From Tragulus kanchil (lineage: Eukaryota > Chordata > Mammalia > Artiodactyla > Tragulidae), in the NCBI GenBank assembly GCA_022376925.1, contig JAIOJX010000005.1, forward strand, positions 8,336,501-8,400,500: 64,000 bases of DNA, given 5' to 3'. Position numbers and translations under genes: made by a program. This document shows, in pieces, positions 50,281 through 60,406 of the stretch; the stretch's first letter is position 1, and every line of letters begins with the position of its first letter. The notes under the pieces were generated by a model, which saw only the letters and a list, made by a program, of their open reading frames with translations, was not told the origin of the DNA and did not search any database.

Positions 50281-50974
50281 ATCCTCCTGGGCTTTCTCTG
50301 TGTGCAGAATTGGGCTCCATGTTTTAGAGTTTAGAATAGTCACCTTCTAAACTACTGAGGGATGTGATAAGAAACTTCTTAAGAAGATGCTGGGGAATCC
50401 TTCTACCCACTTGGGGACCGTCAGGCCCTGTGAGTCACTGTGGACCCTGCCGTGCACTGACCAAGGGCCCCACAGGAGACCAAGCAATCATTCTGTCAGC
50501 ACCTAAAGACCTGGCCAGCGGCAGCGCGTGACCGAGTCCCGCTGAGATGGTCCTCCACCTAAGACAACCTCTCAGGGAGCTCATGCCTCCTCCCCGGGGC
50601 AGCCCACTTCCTGTGGCTGGTCCACCCCCTCGCTTCAGTTCTGGGCACTCTGGAGGGCCACCCAGAGGGTCTGTGTGACTAGCCAGGGCCTTTGCGGTGA
50701 CTGCTCTGCGGTCCAGCCCTCCCTCCAGCTCATCCGAGATGGCTCCCCATGACCCCCCGCAGGCCCGTCTCCATCTCTCCCGCGTCTGCTTCCCTGGAAC
50801 TCGACCGTGAGGTTCTTACACCAAATCTTCCCTGTGGATACATGAGGGACCCTTTCACATTCATATGTCAGCATATGAACATGATTTTGACTTCAGAGTC
50901 CCGACCCCCCACGTCTCAGAATGCGGCTGTACCCAGAGATAAGGACTATAAAGCGGTGACGGAGGTCGGTGGCG

Positions 50975-51127
50975 GTGGTTTAGTCACTGTTGTGTCTGAC
51001 TCTTTGCCACTGCATGGCCTGTAGCCCGCCAGGCTCCTCTGTCCATGGGATTCTTCAGGCAAGAAGACTGGAGTGGGCTGCCATTTCCTTCTCCAGGGGG
51101 TCTTCCCAGCCCAGGGATCCGACTGGG
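50975..51127 (-). mobile_element. Bov-tA SINE, truncated
   Basis: TTTAGTCACTGTTGTGTCTG, GTAGCCCGCCAGGCTCCTCT and GGGTCTTCCCAGCCCAGGGA. The tRNA head half is missing. Confidence 0.87.
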
Positions 51128-52177
51128 TGAAATGAGGTCGTTAGAGTGGCCGCTCCTCCAGCAGCCCCGGCGTCCCTGTAGGAAGAGCTGAGGGCCCAGG
51201 CACCCACAGAGAGAGACCTCGGGAGGGCACAGGGCGAGGAGGCCGCCTGCCCGCCAAGGGGAGAGGCCTCAGGTGAAACCAGACCCGCTGACAGCTCGGC
51301 CCCGGACGTCCTGCCTCCAGGTCAGGGAGGACACAGCTTCTGCTAAGCCATCCGGCTGGAGGCCCTGTGACGACGGCCCTGGGGACGAGCACGGGCAGGC
51401 TTTGAGGTCCCTCGTCATCTCAGTCGCTCTCCTTTCATCTTTCCTCTCAAGGAACCACTCAGAAATGTGACCAACTTACACCGTCCTTCAGGTGTCAGAG
51501 GTAGGGTAATGATTCTCAGCAGACAGATGACCTATTCTCTAGAATATGTCACAATAATCATGTATTTTTAAAGAGGTGAAAAAAGGAGTATGCGGACCGC
51601 CCCTCTTCAGTGCGTTTTCCTGTTTGGGACAGTCCTCACACGCCTGTGAGTCCACAGGGTGACAACTGGTCTGGACCCGGAGTGAACACAGAGTTAACGA
51701 AAAGAAGGACACGCTTTCAAGCTGTCTGTCACCACTTTCCTGGCCCTCTGCGCGGCAGGGAGCCAGTCTGGATGTGCTTCTTTAAAGAAACCCTAACAGA
51801 CCATGTCCGGCTCCCGGCTCCCTGCCTTCACACAGAGGGGAAGAGGCGAGAACGCCAGGCAAAAATCTCCGCAGTTTAAAAGATTTTTCTTTCGGTTTTT
51901 CCCAGCCAGCCTTGGATCTTCCCCAGTGGTGTGCTGGGTTATGCTTGACTCCCAGTTTTCCAAACACAAGACAAAACGAGGCGGTTTCTGCCGATTTGTG
52001 TGCCGTGAACACCCCACTCTGGCTGACATCAAGCAACGAGGGGAGAGCGTGCAAGTGGGTCTGGGGGCTGGATCAGCTGCCCCAATCCCACCCCCCGCAC
52101 TGACTCCAGCTGGACACAGCGAGAGGTTCGCTGGCCTCTCGGCAGCCCTCCAGGAGGGAGCTGAGTTCTCACTTTAA
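51128..52177. other. GC-rich unique sequence, nothing recognised
   Basis: Repeated from 51,269 onward by tandem pair 16. A 124-codon open frame at 51,803 has no recognisable domain. Confidence 0.5.
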
Positions 52178-52338
52178 AAAAAAAAAAAAAAGAAAAAAAA
52201 ATATATATATTGATTTATTTGGCTGTGCTGTGCCTTAGCTGCAGCATGCAGGATGCAGTTCCCTGACCAGGGATAGAACCCAGGCCCCCTGCACTGGGAG
52301 CACCGAGTCTTAGGACTGGACCACCGGGGAAGTCCCTC
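52178..52338 (-). mobile_element. tRNA-derived SINE
   Basis: A-tail complement, then GGCTGTGCTGTGCCTTAGCTG and CAGGGATAGAACCCAGGCCC, ending CACCGGGGAAGTCCC. A second copy lies at 53,287-53,447. Confidence 0.75.
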
Positions 52339-53286
52339 CACACTCTCCTCACATATACTGATTGATTTTTTTAGGCTTCAGGTGAAACCAGACCCGCTGA
52401 CAGCTCGGCCCCGGACGTCCTGCCTCCAGGTCAGGGAGGACACAGCTTCTGCTAAGCCATCCGGCTGGAGGCCCTGTGACGACGGCCCTGGGGACGAGCA
52501 CGGGCAGGCTTTGAGGTCCCTCGTCATCTCAGTCGCTCTCCTTTCATCTTTCCTCTCAAGGAACCACTCAGAAATGTGACCAACTTACACCGTCCTTCAG
52601 GTGTCAGAGGTAGGGTAATGATTCTCAGCAGACAGATGACCTATTCTCTAGAATATGTCACAATAATCATGTATTTTTAAAGAGGTGAAAAAAGGAGTAT
52701 GCGGACCGCCCCTCTTCAGTGCGTTTTCCTGTTTGGGACAGTCCTCACACGCCTGTGAGTCCACAGGGTGACAACTGGTCTGGACCCGGAGTGAACACAG
52801 AGTTAACGAAAAGAAGGACACGCTTTCAAGCTGTCTGTCACCACTTTCCTGGCCCTCTGCGCGGCAGGGAGCCAGTCTGGATGTGCTTCTTTAAAGAAAC
52901 CCTAACAGACCATGTCCGGCTCCCGGCTCCCTGCCTTCACACAGAGGGGAAGAGGCGAGAACGCCAGGCAAAAATCTCCGCAGTTTAAAAGATTTTTCTT
53001 TCGGTTTTTCCCAGCCAGCCTTGGATCTTCCCCAGTGGTGTGCTGGGTTATGCTTGACTCCCAGTTTTCCAAACACAAGACAAAACGAGGCGGTTTCTGC
53101 CGATTTGTGTGCCGTGAACACCCCACTCTGGCTGACATCAAGCAACGAGGGGAGAGCGTGCAAGTGGGTCTGGGGGCTGGATCAGCTGCCCCAATCCCAC
53201 CCCCCGCACTGACTCCAGCTGGACACAGCGAGAGGTTCGCTGGCCTCTCGGCAGCCCTCCAGGAGGGAGCTGAGTTCTCACTTTAA

Positions 53287-53447
53287 AAAAAAAAAAAAAA
53301 GAAAAAAAAATATATATATTGATTTATTTGGCTGTGCTGTGCCTTAGCTGCAGCATGCAGGATGCAGTTCCCTGACCAGGGATAGAACCCAGGCCCCCTG
53401 CACTGGGAGCACCGAGTCTTAGGACTGGACCACCGGGGAAGTCCCTC
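53287..53447 (-). mobile_element. tRNA-derived SINE, duplicate copy
   Basis: Copy of 52,178-52,338 made by tandem pair 16. Confidence 0.75.
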
Positions 53448-53991
53448 CACACTCTCCTCACATGGATATCTGCACGGTTGCTTCAGGCTGGCCTCTTTTG
53501 TAAGCGCTTCCTTTTAAGAGTATTCATGGATTTAGCACAGGTCTTCCCAAACAATTTTTTGGGCCATACCCTCATGGTGTATTCATTGTTGTTCTTGGAG
53601 CCAGAAAACTGTAGCCTGAGGGGGGCTCAGGAGAAGAGCCACACCAGCATACGCCCGACTCCCAAAGGCTCACTGTCTCTCCCCAGGCCTTCCCTTACGC
53701 TCTGCTTCCCTGAACCCCACAGCCCCCACCCAGGCACGGCACGAGAGTGAGCTGCCTGCCTCCACTAGAAGTCAAATAACAGGCGCGACCACACATTGCT
53801 TCTTTTACTTGGTTTCCATAAAGCCTTAAGAAGCCTTGGTTTGATAGGAGAATTGATTCTTTTAAGCCCGACCTCCACCCCCGGCCAAGGAGGCTTTCTA
53901 TTGGACTGGTCGAATGGAAGAGGAATGGTTTAGAGATGACTGGCAGACAGAGAGAGGAGACGCCAGAGACTGGCTAGCTGGCAACCTAGGT

Positions 53992-54184
53992 CAGGGGTTC
54001 CCAACCTTGGGGATCTAATGCCTGATGATCTGAGGTGGAGCTGATGCAATAACAATAATAGGAATAAAGGGTACAATAACTATAATGTGGGTGAATCATC
54101 CCCAAACCACTCTCATCCCTGGTCTGTGGAAAAACTGTCCTCCACAAAACCAGTCCCTGAAGACAAGAAGGTTGGGGAGCGCGG
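53992..54184. mobile_element. 193-bp hAT-type non-autonomous element with 8-bp TSD
   Basis: The inverted ends CAGGGGTTCCCAACCTT and AAGGTTGGGGAGCGCGG are flanked by an exact 8-bp direct repeat ACCTAGGT (53,984-53,991 and 54,185-54,192). Eight-base duplications are the hallmark of hAT transposition. It resembles a common eutherian repeat, but I cannot give the family name with confidence. Confidence 0.82.
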
Positions 54185-54192
54185 ACCTAGGT

Positions 54193-54898
54193 GCTCAGCT
54201 TCTGATCGGTTTAGAAGCAAAACCTCCAGACTTGCCTGGGCATTCATTACACGAGCTAGAATATTCTCTCTCCCTCCCAGAAGGCTCTCCTCCTGAGATT
54301 TCAGTGAGTGCAAGAGGATTTTCATGAGCATCAGCCACCCATGTAAAATGATCCACCTAACAGAGCAGAACTGGGGGCCTAGCATCAACCTTTCCATGTC
54401 AAGGGCTAGTTGCAATCCTGAGCGGGAACGGAATCCCATTTCTCTTCCTGTTTCACAAGCACTCATCTGAGCTGGACGAGAGGGACGCGCACGGGAGGAG
54501 GCATGGTTTCTCATCAGTACTCACCCTTGCCCACATTTTCCCAGGTCCTTCTGCCGATTAAGCCAGAGAGTGCTGCGGCTCTGGGGCTGGAAGAGGACAA
54601 TTCCAGTGTTTCAGCTGGCTTCTCGAGTGCTTCGTTTTCATAACTCCACTTCAAGAGCACACGATGTTCTCAGGCCGGTGCATGAGGTTAGGGAGCTCAC
54701 AGCTTCCTGAGCCTGAAAAGGGAAGTGACAAAGAGTGGGCAAACTGTCAGAGGCCAAGATGCTTCTCATCCCACCAGGGAGGCATCACAGCAGCTGGAAA
54801 ACTCATTAATAGAGTTCATAGTCTCATCAATGAAATGGTCTCATCAGTGGAATCCATCATTCATGCATGCAGTCAAGGGGAACAGTTATGGCTCTTAA
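54193..54898. other. No recognisable feature
   Basis: Unique sequence between the hAT element and a Bov-tA fragment. Confidence 0.5.
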
Positions 54899-55040
54899 AG
54901 ATCCCCTGGCAGAGGACATGACAATCCCTGCCAATACTCTGGCCTGGAGAATCCCATGGCGGGGGAGAGGAGCCTGGTGGGCCCCAGGGCACAGGGTCGC
55001 AAAGAGTCGGACACGACTGAAGTGGCTGAGCAGAGCACGA
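54899..55040 (+). mobile_element. Bov-tA SINE, 3' part
   Basis: GATCCCCTGGCAGAGGACATG to GTCGGACACGACTGAAGTGG, lacking the head. Repeated at 56,001-56,132. Confidence 0.87.
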
Positions 55041-55350
55041 TGAGTTAGCCGGGAGTTTGAAGATGTGTAGAATATGGTCCCGTACTTAAAGAGCCCATGG
55101 TCTGGGAGGCCAGCCATACAACCCGGTCCTGGAAGGCGTCACGACAGCTCTGGTAGAAAACAGAGTGGGCCTGGGGAGAGCACAGAGGAGGGAGAAGGTG
55201 AACGTGGCTGGAGTTCCGAGCCAGATGCTCGCGAGGTGTTTCTTACTGGGGAGAAACGGTAGAAGTGACTGATCCTTCATTGTCAGCTATCACTTTAGTT
55301 CTGTCCTTGATTTATCTCGTTTGCCCTAGCCCTCGACCCAGTTGCCTCAT

Positions 55351-55475
55351 CTGCTGCTGCTGCTGCTGTTTCGTCGACAAGTCAGGTCTGACTCTTTGCG
55401 ACCCCATGGACTGCAGCCCACCAGGCTCCTCCTGGGATTCTCCAGGCAAGAAGACTGGAGTGGGTTGCCCCGGAC
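55351..55475 (-). mobile_element. Bov-tA/BovA2-type SINE with (CTG)6 tail
   Basis: (CTG)6 at 55,351-55,368 followed by TCTGACTCTTTGCGACCCCAT and GCAAGAAGACTGGAGTGGGT; a CTG tail is typical of this SINE group. Repeated at 56,442-56,566. Confidence 0.85.
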
Positions 55476-56000
55476 AGTGGAGAGGACCAGCAGTGAGAGT
55501 GGTCACGTGTCCAGCGTCTGTCCACGTCTCACTGAGGTCTTTGCACCTGGAGGCATTTTATCTGCCCAACGGTGTCTGAACTTCAAGGCTATCACCCAGA
55601 GCTGATCTGTCTACGGGGATCCCATAAACTGCAGCACCAGGGATAGAATATACAGGGAGAGTTCATTCATTCGTTCTTGTGAGATATGACACACAGGCAG
55701 AAGACGGTATAAAACAAAATGTAGGGCTTAAAAATTATTACCCATGTAACCACACCCAGGCCAAGGTACAGAGTATTTCCAGGATGCCAGAAGCTGTCCA
55801 GTGCCTTTCCGAATACAAGTATCTTTCCTTTTAGAGGCAGCACATATCATCCAGTATGTATTTATGTTGGCTTCTTCCGCTTGGCATTATGCACGTGAAA
55901 TTCATCCATGCTGTTGCCTGTAACTATAGCCTGTCAATTTCACTGCTGTAGGGTTTTAAATTTTTCATCACATGTCTCCAGTTTTTTAGCTTTTTTGAAT

Positions 56001-56132
56001 GGCAGAGGACATGACAATCTGCCAATACTCTGGCCTGGAGAATCCCATGGCGGGGGAGAGGAGCCTGGTGGGCCCCAGGGCACAGGGTCGCAAAGAGTCG
56101 GACACGACTGAAGTGGCTGAGCAGAGCACGAT
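56001..56132 (+). mobile_element. Bov-tA SINE, 3' part, duplicate copy
   Basis: Copy of 54,908-55,040 with CCC missing near its start (about 56,019). Confidence 0.85.
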
Positions 56133-56441
56133 GAGTTAGCCGGGAGTTTGAAGATGTGTAGAATATGGTCCCGTACTTAAAGAGCCCATGGTCTGGGAGG
56201 CCAGCCATACAACCCGGTCCTGGAAGGCGTCACGACAGCTCTGGTAGAAAACAGAGTGGGCCTGGGGAGAGCACAGAGGAGGGAGAAGGTGAACGTGGCT
56301 GGAGTTCCGAGCCAGATGCTCGCGAGGTGTTTCTTACTGGGGAGAAACGGTAGAAGTGACTGATCCTTCATTGTCAGCTATCACTTTAGTTCTGTCCTTG
56401 ATTTATCTCGTTTGCCCTAGCCCTCGACCCAGTTGCCTCAT

Positions 56442-56566
56442 CTGCTGCTGCTGCTGCTGTTTCGTCGACAAGTCAGGTCTGACTCTTTGCGACCCCATGG
56501 ACTGCAGCCCACCAGGCTCCTCCTGGGATTCTCCAGGCAAGAAGACTGGAGTGGGTTGCCCCGGAC
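56442..56566 (-). mobile_element. Bov-tA/BovA2-type SINE, duplicate copy
   Basis: Copy of 55,351-55,475 made by tandem pair 17. Confidence 0.85.
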
Positions 56567-56770
56567 AGTGGAGAGGACCAGCAGTGAGAGTGGTCACGTG
56601 TCCAGCGTCTGTCCACGTCTCACTGAGGTCTTTGCACCTGGAGGCATTTTATCTGCCCAACGGTGTCTGAACTTCAAGGCTATCACCCAGAGCTGATCTG
56701 TCTACGGGGATCCCATAAACTGCAGCACCAGGGATAGAATATACAGGGAGAGTTCATTCATTCGTTCTTG

Positions 56771-57330
56771 TGAGATATGACACACAGGCAGAAGACGGTA
56801 TAAAACAAAATGTAGGGCTTAAAAATTATTACCCATGTAACCACACCCAGGCCAAGGTACAGAGTATTTCCAGGATGCCAGAAGCTGTCCAGTGCCTTTC
56901 CGAATACAAGTATCTTTCCTTTTAGAGGCAGCACATATCATCCAGTATGTATTTATGTTGGCTTCTTCCGCTTGGCATTATGCACGTGAAATTCATCCAT
57001 GCTGTTGCCTGTAACTATAGCCTGTCAATTTCACTGCTGTAGGGTATTCCATTGTATGGCTATCCTTCCATTTTAGTCCTGATGGACAACTGAGCTGTCT
57101 CCAGTGTTAGACCATTTTGAATAATTTATGCTACGCAGAGCTTTATTTCTGCTGCGTATATACCCAGGAATGGAGATGCACATCCTCAATCTTAATGAAA
57201 AATAACAAACTGTTTTTCAAAGTGGTTGTACCAGTTTATATTCTTACTGGCAGAGTATGAGAGTCTCCACTGCTTCTGACAAAGTTTGGCTCTTCTTTTT
57301 TGTTTTAATCATTCTGTGCTAGTATTTTTA
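56771..57330 (-). mobile_element. Old L1 3' region
   Basis: GGTATTCCATTGTATGGCTA, TATATACCCAGGAATGGAGAT, AAGTGGTTGTACCAGTTTAT and ATGAGAGTCTCCACTGCTTC are the complement of L1 ORF2/3' sequence. Copies also appear at 55,680-55,954 (partial) and 57,875-58,433. Confidence 0.8.
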
Positions 57331-57599
57331 GTATGCCACTGAAAAGTTGCCCCCCATCGCCAACTCACCGGCAAACCCCACCATGGTTATTCTGTATCTG
57401 AAAATACTAAAAGTGAGTCTAGTAACCTGGAGTTCTGAGCTGGCTACTAATATCAGTAGAGGTACATCAGGAGAAGACCTGTGGCCTTGGAAGATTCGCA
57501 GTCATAACATTCCCATAAACAGAATTGGCCCATATAAGATTTAAAAATAACACAGAGAGTAGAACACTGATGTAGGGGGTGAATCAATACACCAGCTGC

Positions 57600-57860
57600 T
57601 GTTGATGGCACCCTTTCACAGGGGCGTGCGTGCCCCAGAGCGTCTCCGGCCCCTCGTGCCTGGGTGCAAGTGGCTGCCTCTGCCAGCTGGGGCCGGCCAG
57701 GGCCACCTGAGAGGAGGAAGGCCCGCGCCGGAGCCAGTCGGCTCATGGCCTGTCGGCGCGCACGGCGGCAGCACCGACCCTCCAGCAGAGTCACGACCAG
57801 GTGTGCGAGGCTCTTCCGTGATGCACCCTCTCTACACGCCTGGCCCTGAGCATCCCCACC
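57600..57860. other. Small CpG-rich stretch
   Basis: GC-rich sequence with many CpG (GGCCGGCC, CGCGCCGGAG, GGCGCGCACGGCGGC). No gene start is recognised nearby. It is repeated at 58,703-58,966 by tandem pair 18 with small indels. Confidence 0.5.
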
Positions 57861-57874
57861 GCACCCCGTCCTGT

Positions 57875-58433
57875 TGAGATATGACACACAGGCAGAAGAC
57901 GGTATAAAACAAAATGTAGGGCTTAAAATTATTACCCATGTAACCACACCCAGGCCAAGGTACAGAGTATTTCCAGGATGCCAGAAGCTGTCCAGTGCCT
58001 TTCCGAATACAAGTATCTTTCCTTTTAGAGGCAGCACATATCATCCAGTATGTATTTATGTTGGCTTCTTCCGCTTGGCATTATGCACGTGAAATTCATC
58101 CATGCTGTTGCCTGTAACTATAGCCTGTCAATTTCACTGCTGTAGGGTATTCCATTGTATGGCTATCCTTCCATTTTAGTCCTGATGGACAACTGAGCTG
58201 TCTCCAGTGTTAGACCATTTTGAATAATTTATGCTACGCAGAGCTTTATTTCTGCTGCGTATATACCCAGGAATGGAGATGCACATCCTCAATCTTAATG
58301 AAAAATAACAAACTGTTTTTCAAAGTGGTTGTACCAGTTTATATTCTTACTGGCAGAGTATGAGAGTCTCCACTGCTTCTGACAAAGTTTGGCTCTTCTT
58401 TTTTGTTTTAATCATTCTGTGCTAGTATTTTTA
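57875..58433 (-). mobile_element. Old L1 3' region, duplicate copy
   Basis: Copy of 56,771-57,330 made by tandem pair 18. Confidence 0.8.
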
Positions 58434-59279
58434 GTATGCCACTGAAAAGTTGCCCCCCATCGCCAACTCACCGGCAAACCCCACCATGGTTATTCTGTAT
58501 CTGAAAATACTAAAAGTGAGTCTAGTAACCTGGAGTTCTGAGCTGGCTACTAATATCAGTAGAGGTACATCAGGAGAAGACCTGTGGCCTTGGAAGATTC
58601 GCAGTCATAACATTCCCATAAACAGAATTGGCCCATATAAGATTTAAAAATAACACAGAGAGTAGAACACTGATGTAGGGGGTGAATCAATACACCAGCT
58701 GCTGTTGATGGCACCCTTTCACAGGGGCGTGCGTGCCCCAGAGCGTCTCCGGCCCCTCGTGCCTGGGTGCAAGTGGCTGCCTCTGCCAGCTGGGGCCGGC
58801 CAGGGCCACCTGAGAGGAGGAAGGCCCGCGCCGGAGCCAGTCGGCTCATGGCCTGTCGGCGCGGCACGGCGGCAGCACCGACCCTCCAGCAGAGTCACGA
58901 CCAGGTGTGCGAGGCTCTTCCGCGTGATGCACCCTCTCTACACGCCTGGCCCTGAGCATCCCCACCGCACCCTCCGCTTGCTAACCTCCTCAGCCTCCCC
59001 GGCCCGTGGTCCTCCCAATGCAGCCTCCTGGGAAGAGCCCAGCTCTGGACCGGCTTCGCTGTTTACTCGCCCCACCTCAGTCTCCCAGCTGTTGAGCATC
59101 GCTGGAAAATCCTCACACCCTGCAGGCGGTGCCTCTATAAACGTCGGTCGCCGACGCCACCTGGTCCCGTGTTAGGGTCGGGCAGCCCTTGTCTGTTCCC
59201 CTGCTCGGCTCACCTCCCTTTCTCCCATTTTTCTAATACAGCGATAACAGAGCGTCTTCCGTAACTACTCAAGACAGAG

Positions 59280-59480
59280 CCGGCTACTGCCCGTCATGCA
59301 CAGGGCTTGTTCAGACGCTCTCTGCCCTCCTCAGGTCTCTGGCTCCAGCTCCTGTCCACCTACTGAGCACCAACCCCAACCTCTGCTGTCGGCCTCAAGA
59401 GGCTGGCCATCTGAAGCTACTTCCTTGACTTCCCTCCTCCATATCTGTGTATCATCCTGCATCCAAAATCATCCCTTTCT
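59280..59480 (+). mobile_element. L2-like LINE fragment
   Basis: CTCTGGCTCCAGCTCCTGTCC, TTCCTTGACTTCCCTCCTCC and CATCCTGCATCCAAAATCATC resemble L2. Limits are uncertain. Confidence 0.45.
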
Positions 59481-59998
59481 CCTTCCCACCTCCTTGTGAC
59501 AATACGGGAAGTGCCTCCCTTCCCGCTAGGGCTTCCTCCTCTCCCTGGCCTCGGGGCGGCCTCTCTTGCCTTCCCAGGGGCATCGCTGTGCACCTGCTCT
59601 CTCCCCTGGCTCCCTCCCAGCAGGGGTCGAATAGGCTCGCGACTCGCCCTGAAGGACCCGCTCTCAGGGACGTCCTCGGCTTGACTGAGACGGGCAGGAA
59701 GCAGCGCTACGGGGTGAGCTGCGTCGCTCCTGCCACGACTCCCCAGTGCGTATGTTTACGTACTGACTCTTAGCATCTCAGGGCGTGACCTTGTTGGGAG
59801 CAGGACGGTTGCCGACGTAATTCATTCAACTGAGGTCGCATTCTCTTTGGGTCACAGTGTGCCCACGCGGGATGTGATGGGTGGCCGGACAGCCCTTTTT
59901 GTGGAGTGCAGGTCCAGCCTCTGGGGGACAGAGGTGGCGGGAGGGGAGAGCGAGTTCAGGAGAGAGGGCTCTGAGCTCTCCGTCTCTCCTTTGGCCAA

Positions 59999-60008
59999 AG
60001 CCGGTCCG
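59999..60008. repeat. Target-site duplication, copy next to the poly(A)
   Basis: AGCCGGTCCG immediately precedes the T-tract of the ORC6 retrocopy and is repeated exactly at 61,213-61,222. Confidence 0.8.
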
Positions 60009-60036
60009 TTTTTTTTTTTTTTTAATAAAAACAATA

Positions 60037-60042
60037 TTTATT
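60037..60042 (-). promoter_or_regulatory. Polyadenylation signal AATAAA of the ORC6 retrocopy
   Basis: TTTATT on the plus strand reads AATAAA on the transcript strand, 13 nt upstream of the poly(A) tract. It is inherited from the parent mRNA. Confidence 0.8.
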
Positions 60043-60406
60043 AACTAAAATTTAACTATATATTGATTTAGTCAAACCAAGACTCACACAAAAGCTTAAG
60101 TAAAATCTTTAGACTCCATTCTGCCTGAATTTCAAATTATGGACAGGGCAGAAGACTGTCTTTTGCTTAAAAGAAAACGAAGAAGCAAAATGGCTTCAAT
60201 TACGCTTGCAGAGACTACAGAACTGTGGGGAGGGAAGGCTGAGTCAATCAGGCACTGGGGCTGATCTAATGACTTTGCTGCCCATGTCAGAGCCAGCCTG
60301 CTCAGTCCTAACGCTGGCTTCTTTGTTATTAAGGATAGGATCCTTGTTATAAAAGTTCAAACAAATGTACAAAGCCTTCATATATTCCTTGAGGTGGAAG
60401 CTGAAA

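Larger units (their letters stand above)
51269..53463. repeat. Tandem pair 16 (1,109 bp unit)
   Basis: 51,269-52,354 recurs at 52,378-53,463. The 23-base filler (52,355-52,377) ends in a slightly altered form of the sequence preceding the first copy. It includes a minus-strand tRNA-type SINE. Confidence 0.97.
54908..57045. repeat. Tandem pair 17 (about 1,091 bp unit) with noisy filler
   Basis: 54,908-55,954 recurs at 56,001-57,045. The 46-base filler 55,955-56,000 reads as a deleted, error-rich version of the true downstream sequence at about 57,046-57,122 (shared TGTCTCCAGT and TTTTGAAT). Confidence 0.96.
56771..58972. repeat. Tandem pair 18 (1,103 bp unit), overlapping pair 17
   Basis: 56,771-57,874 recurs at 57,875-58,972, with one- to two-base indels (at about 57,757 versus 58,861 and 57,818 versus 58,922). 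The segment starting at 55,680 is therefore present three times. It contains an L1 3' end and a small CpG-rich stretch. Confidence 0.97.
58973..60008. other. Intergenic sequence with L2-like remnants
   Basis: CpG-containing unique sequence, with an L2-like patch at 59,280-59,480, upstream of the ORC6 retrocopy's 3' end. No gene is seen. Confidence 0.45.

Noticed and set aside
1..58972. CRISPR array, phage, integrative element or other prokaryotic system
   Set aside because: The repeats are about 1.1 kb pairs without spacers, and the content is clearly mammalian.
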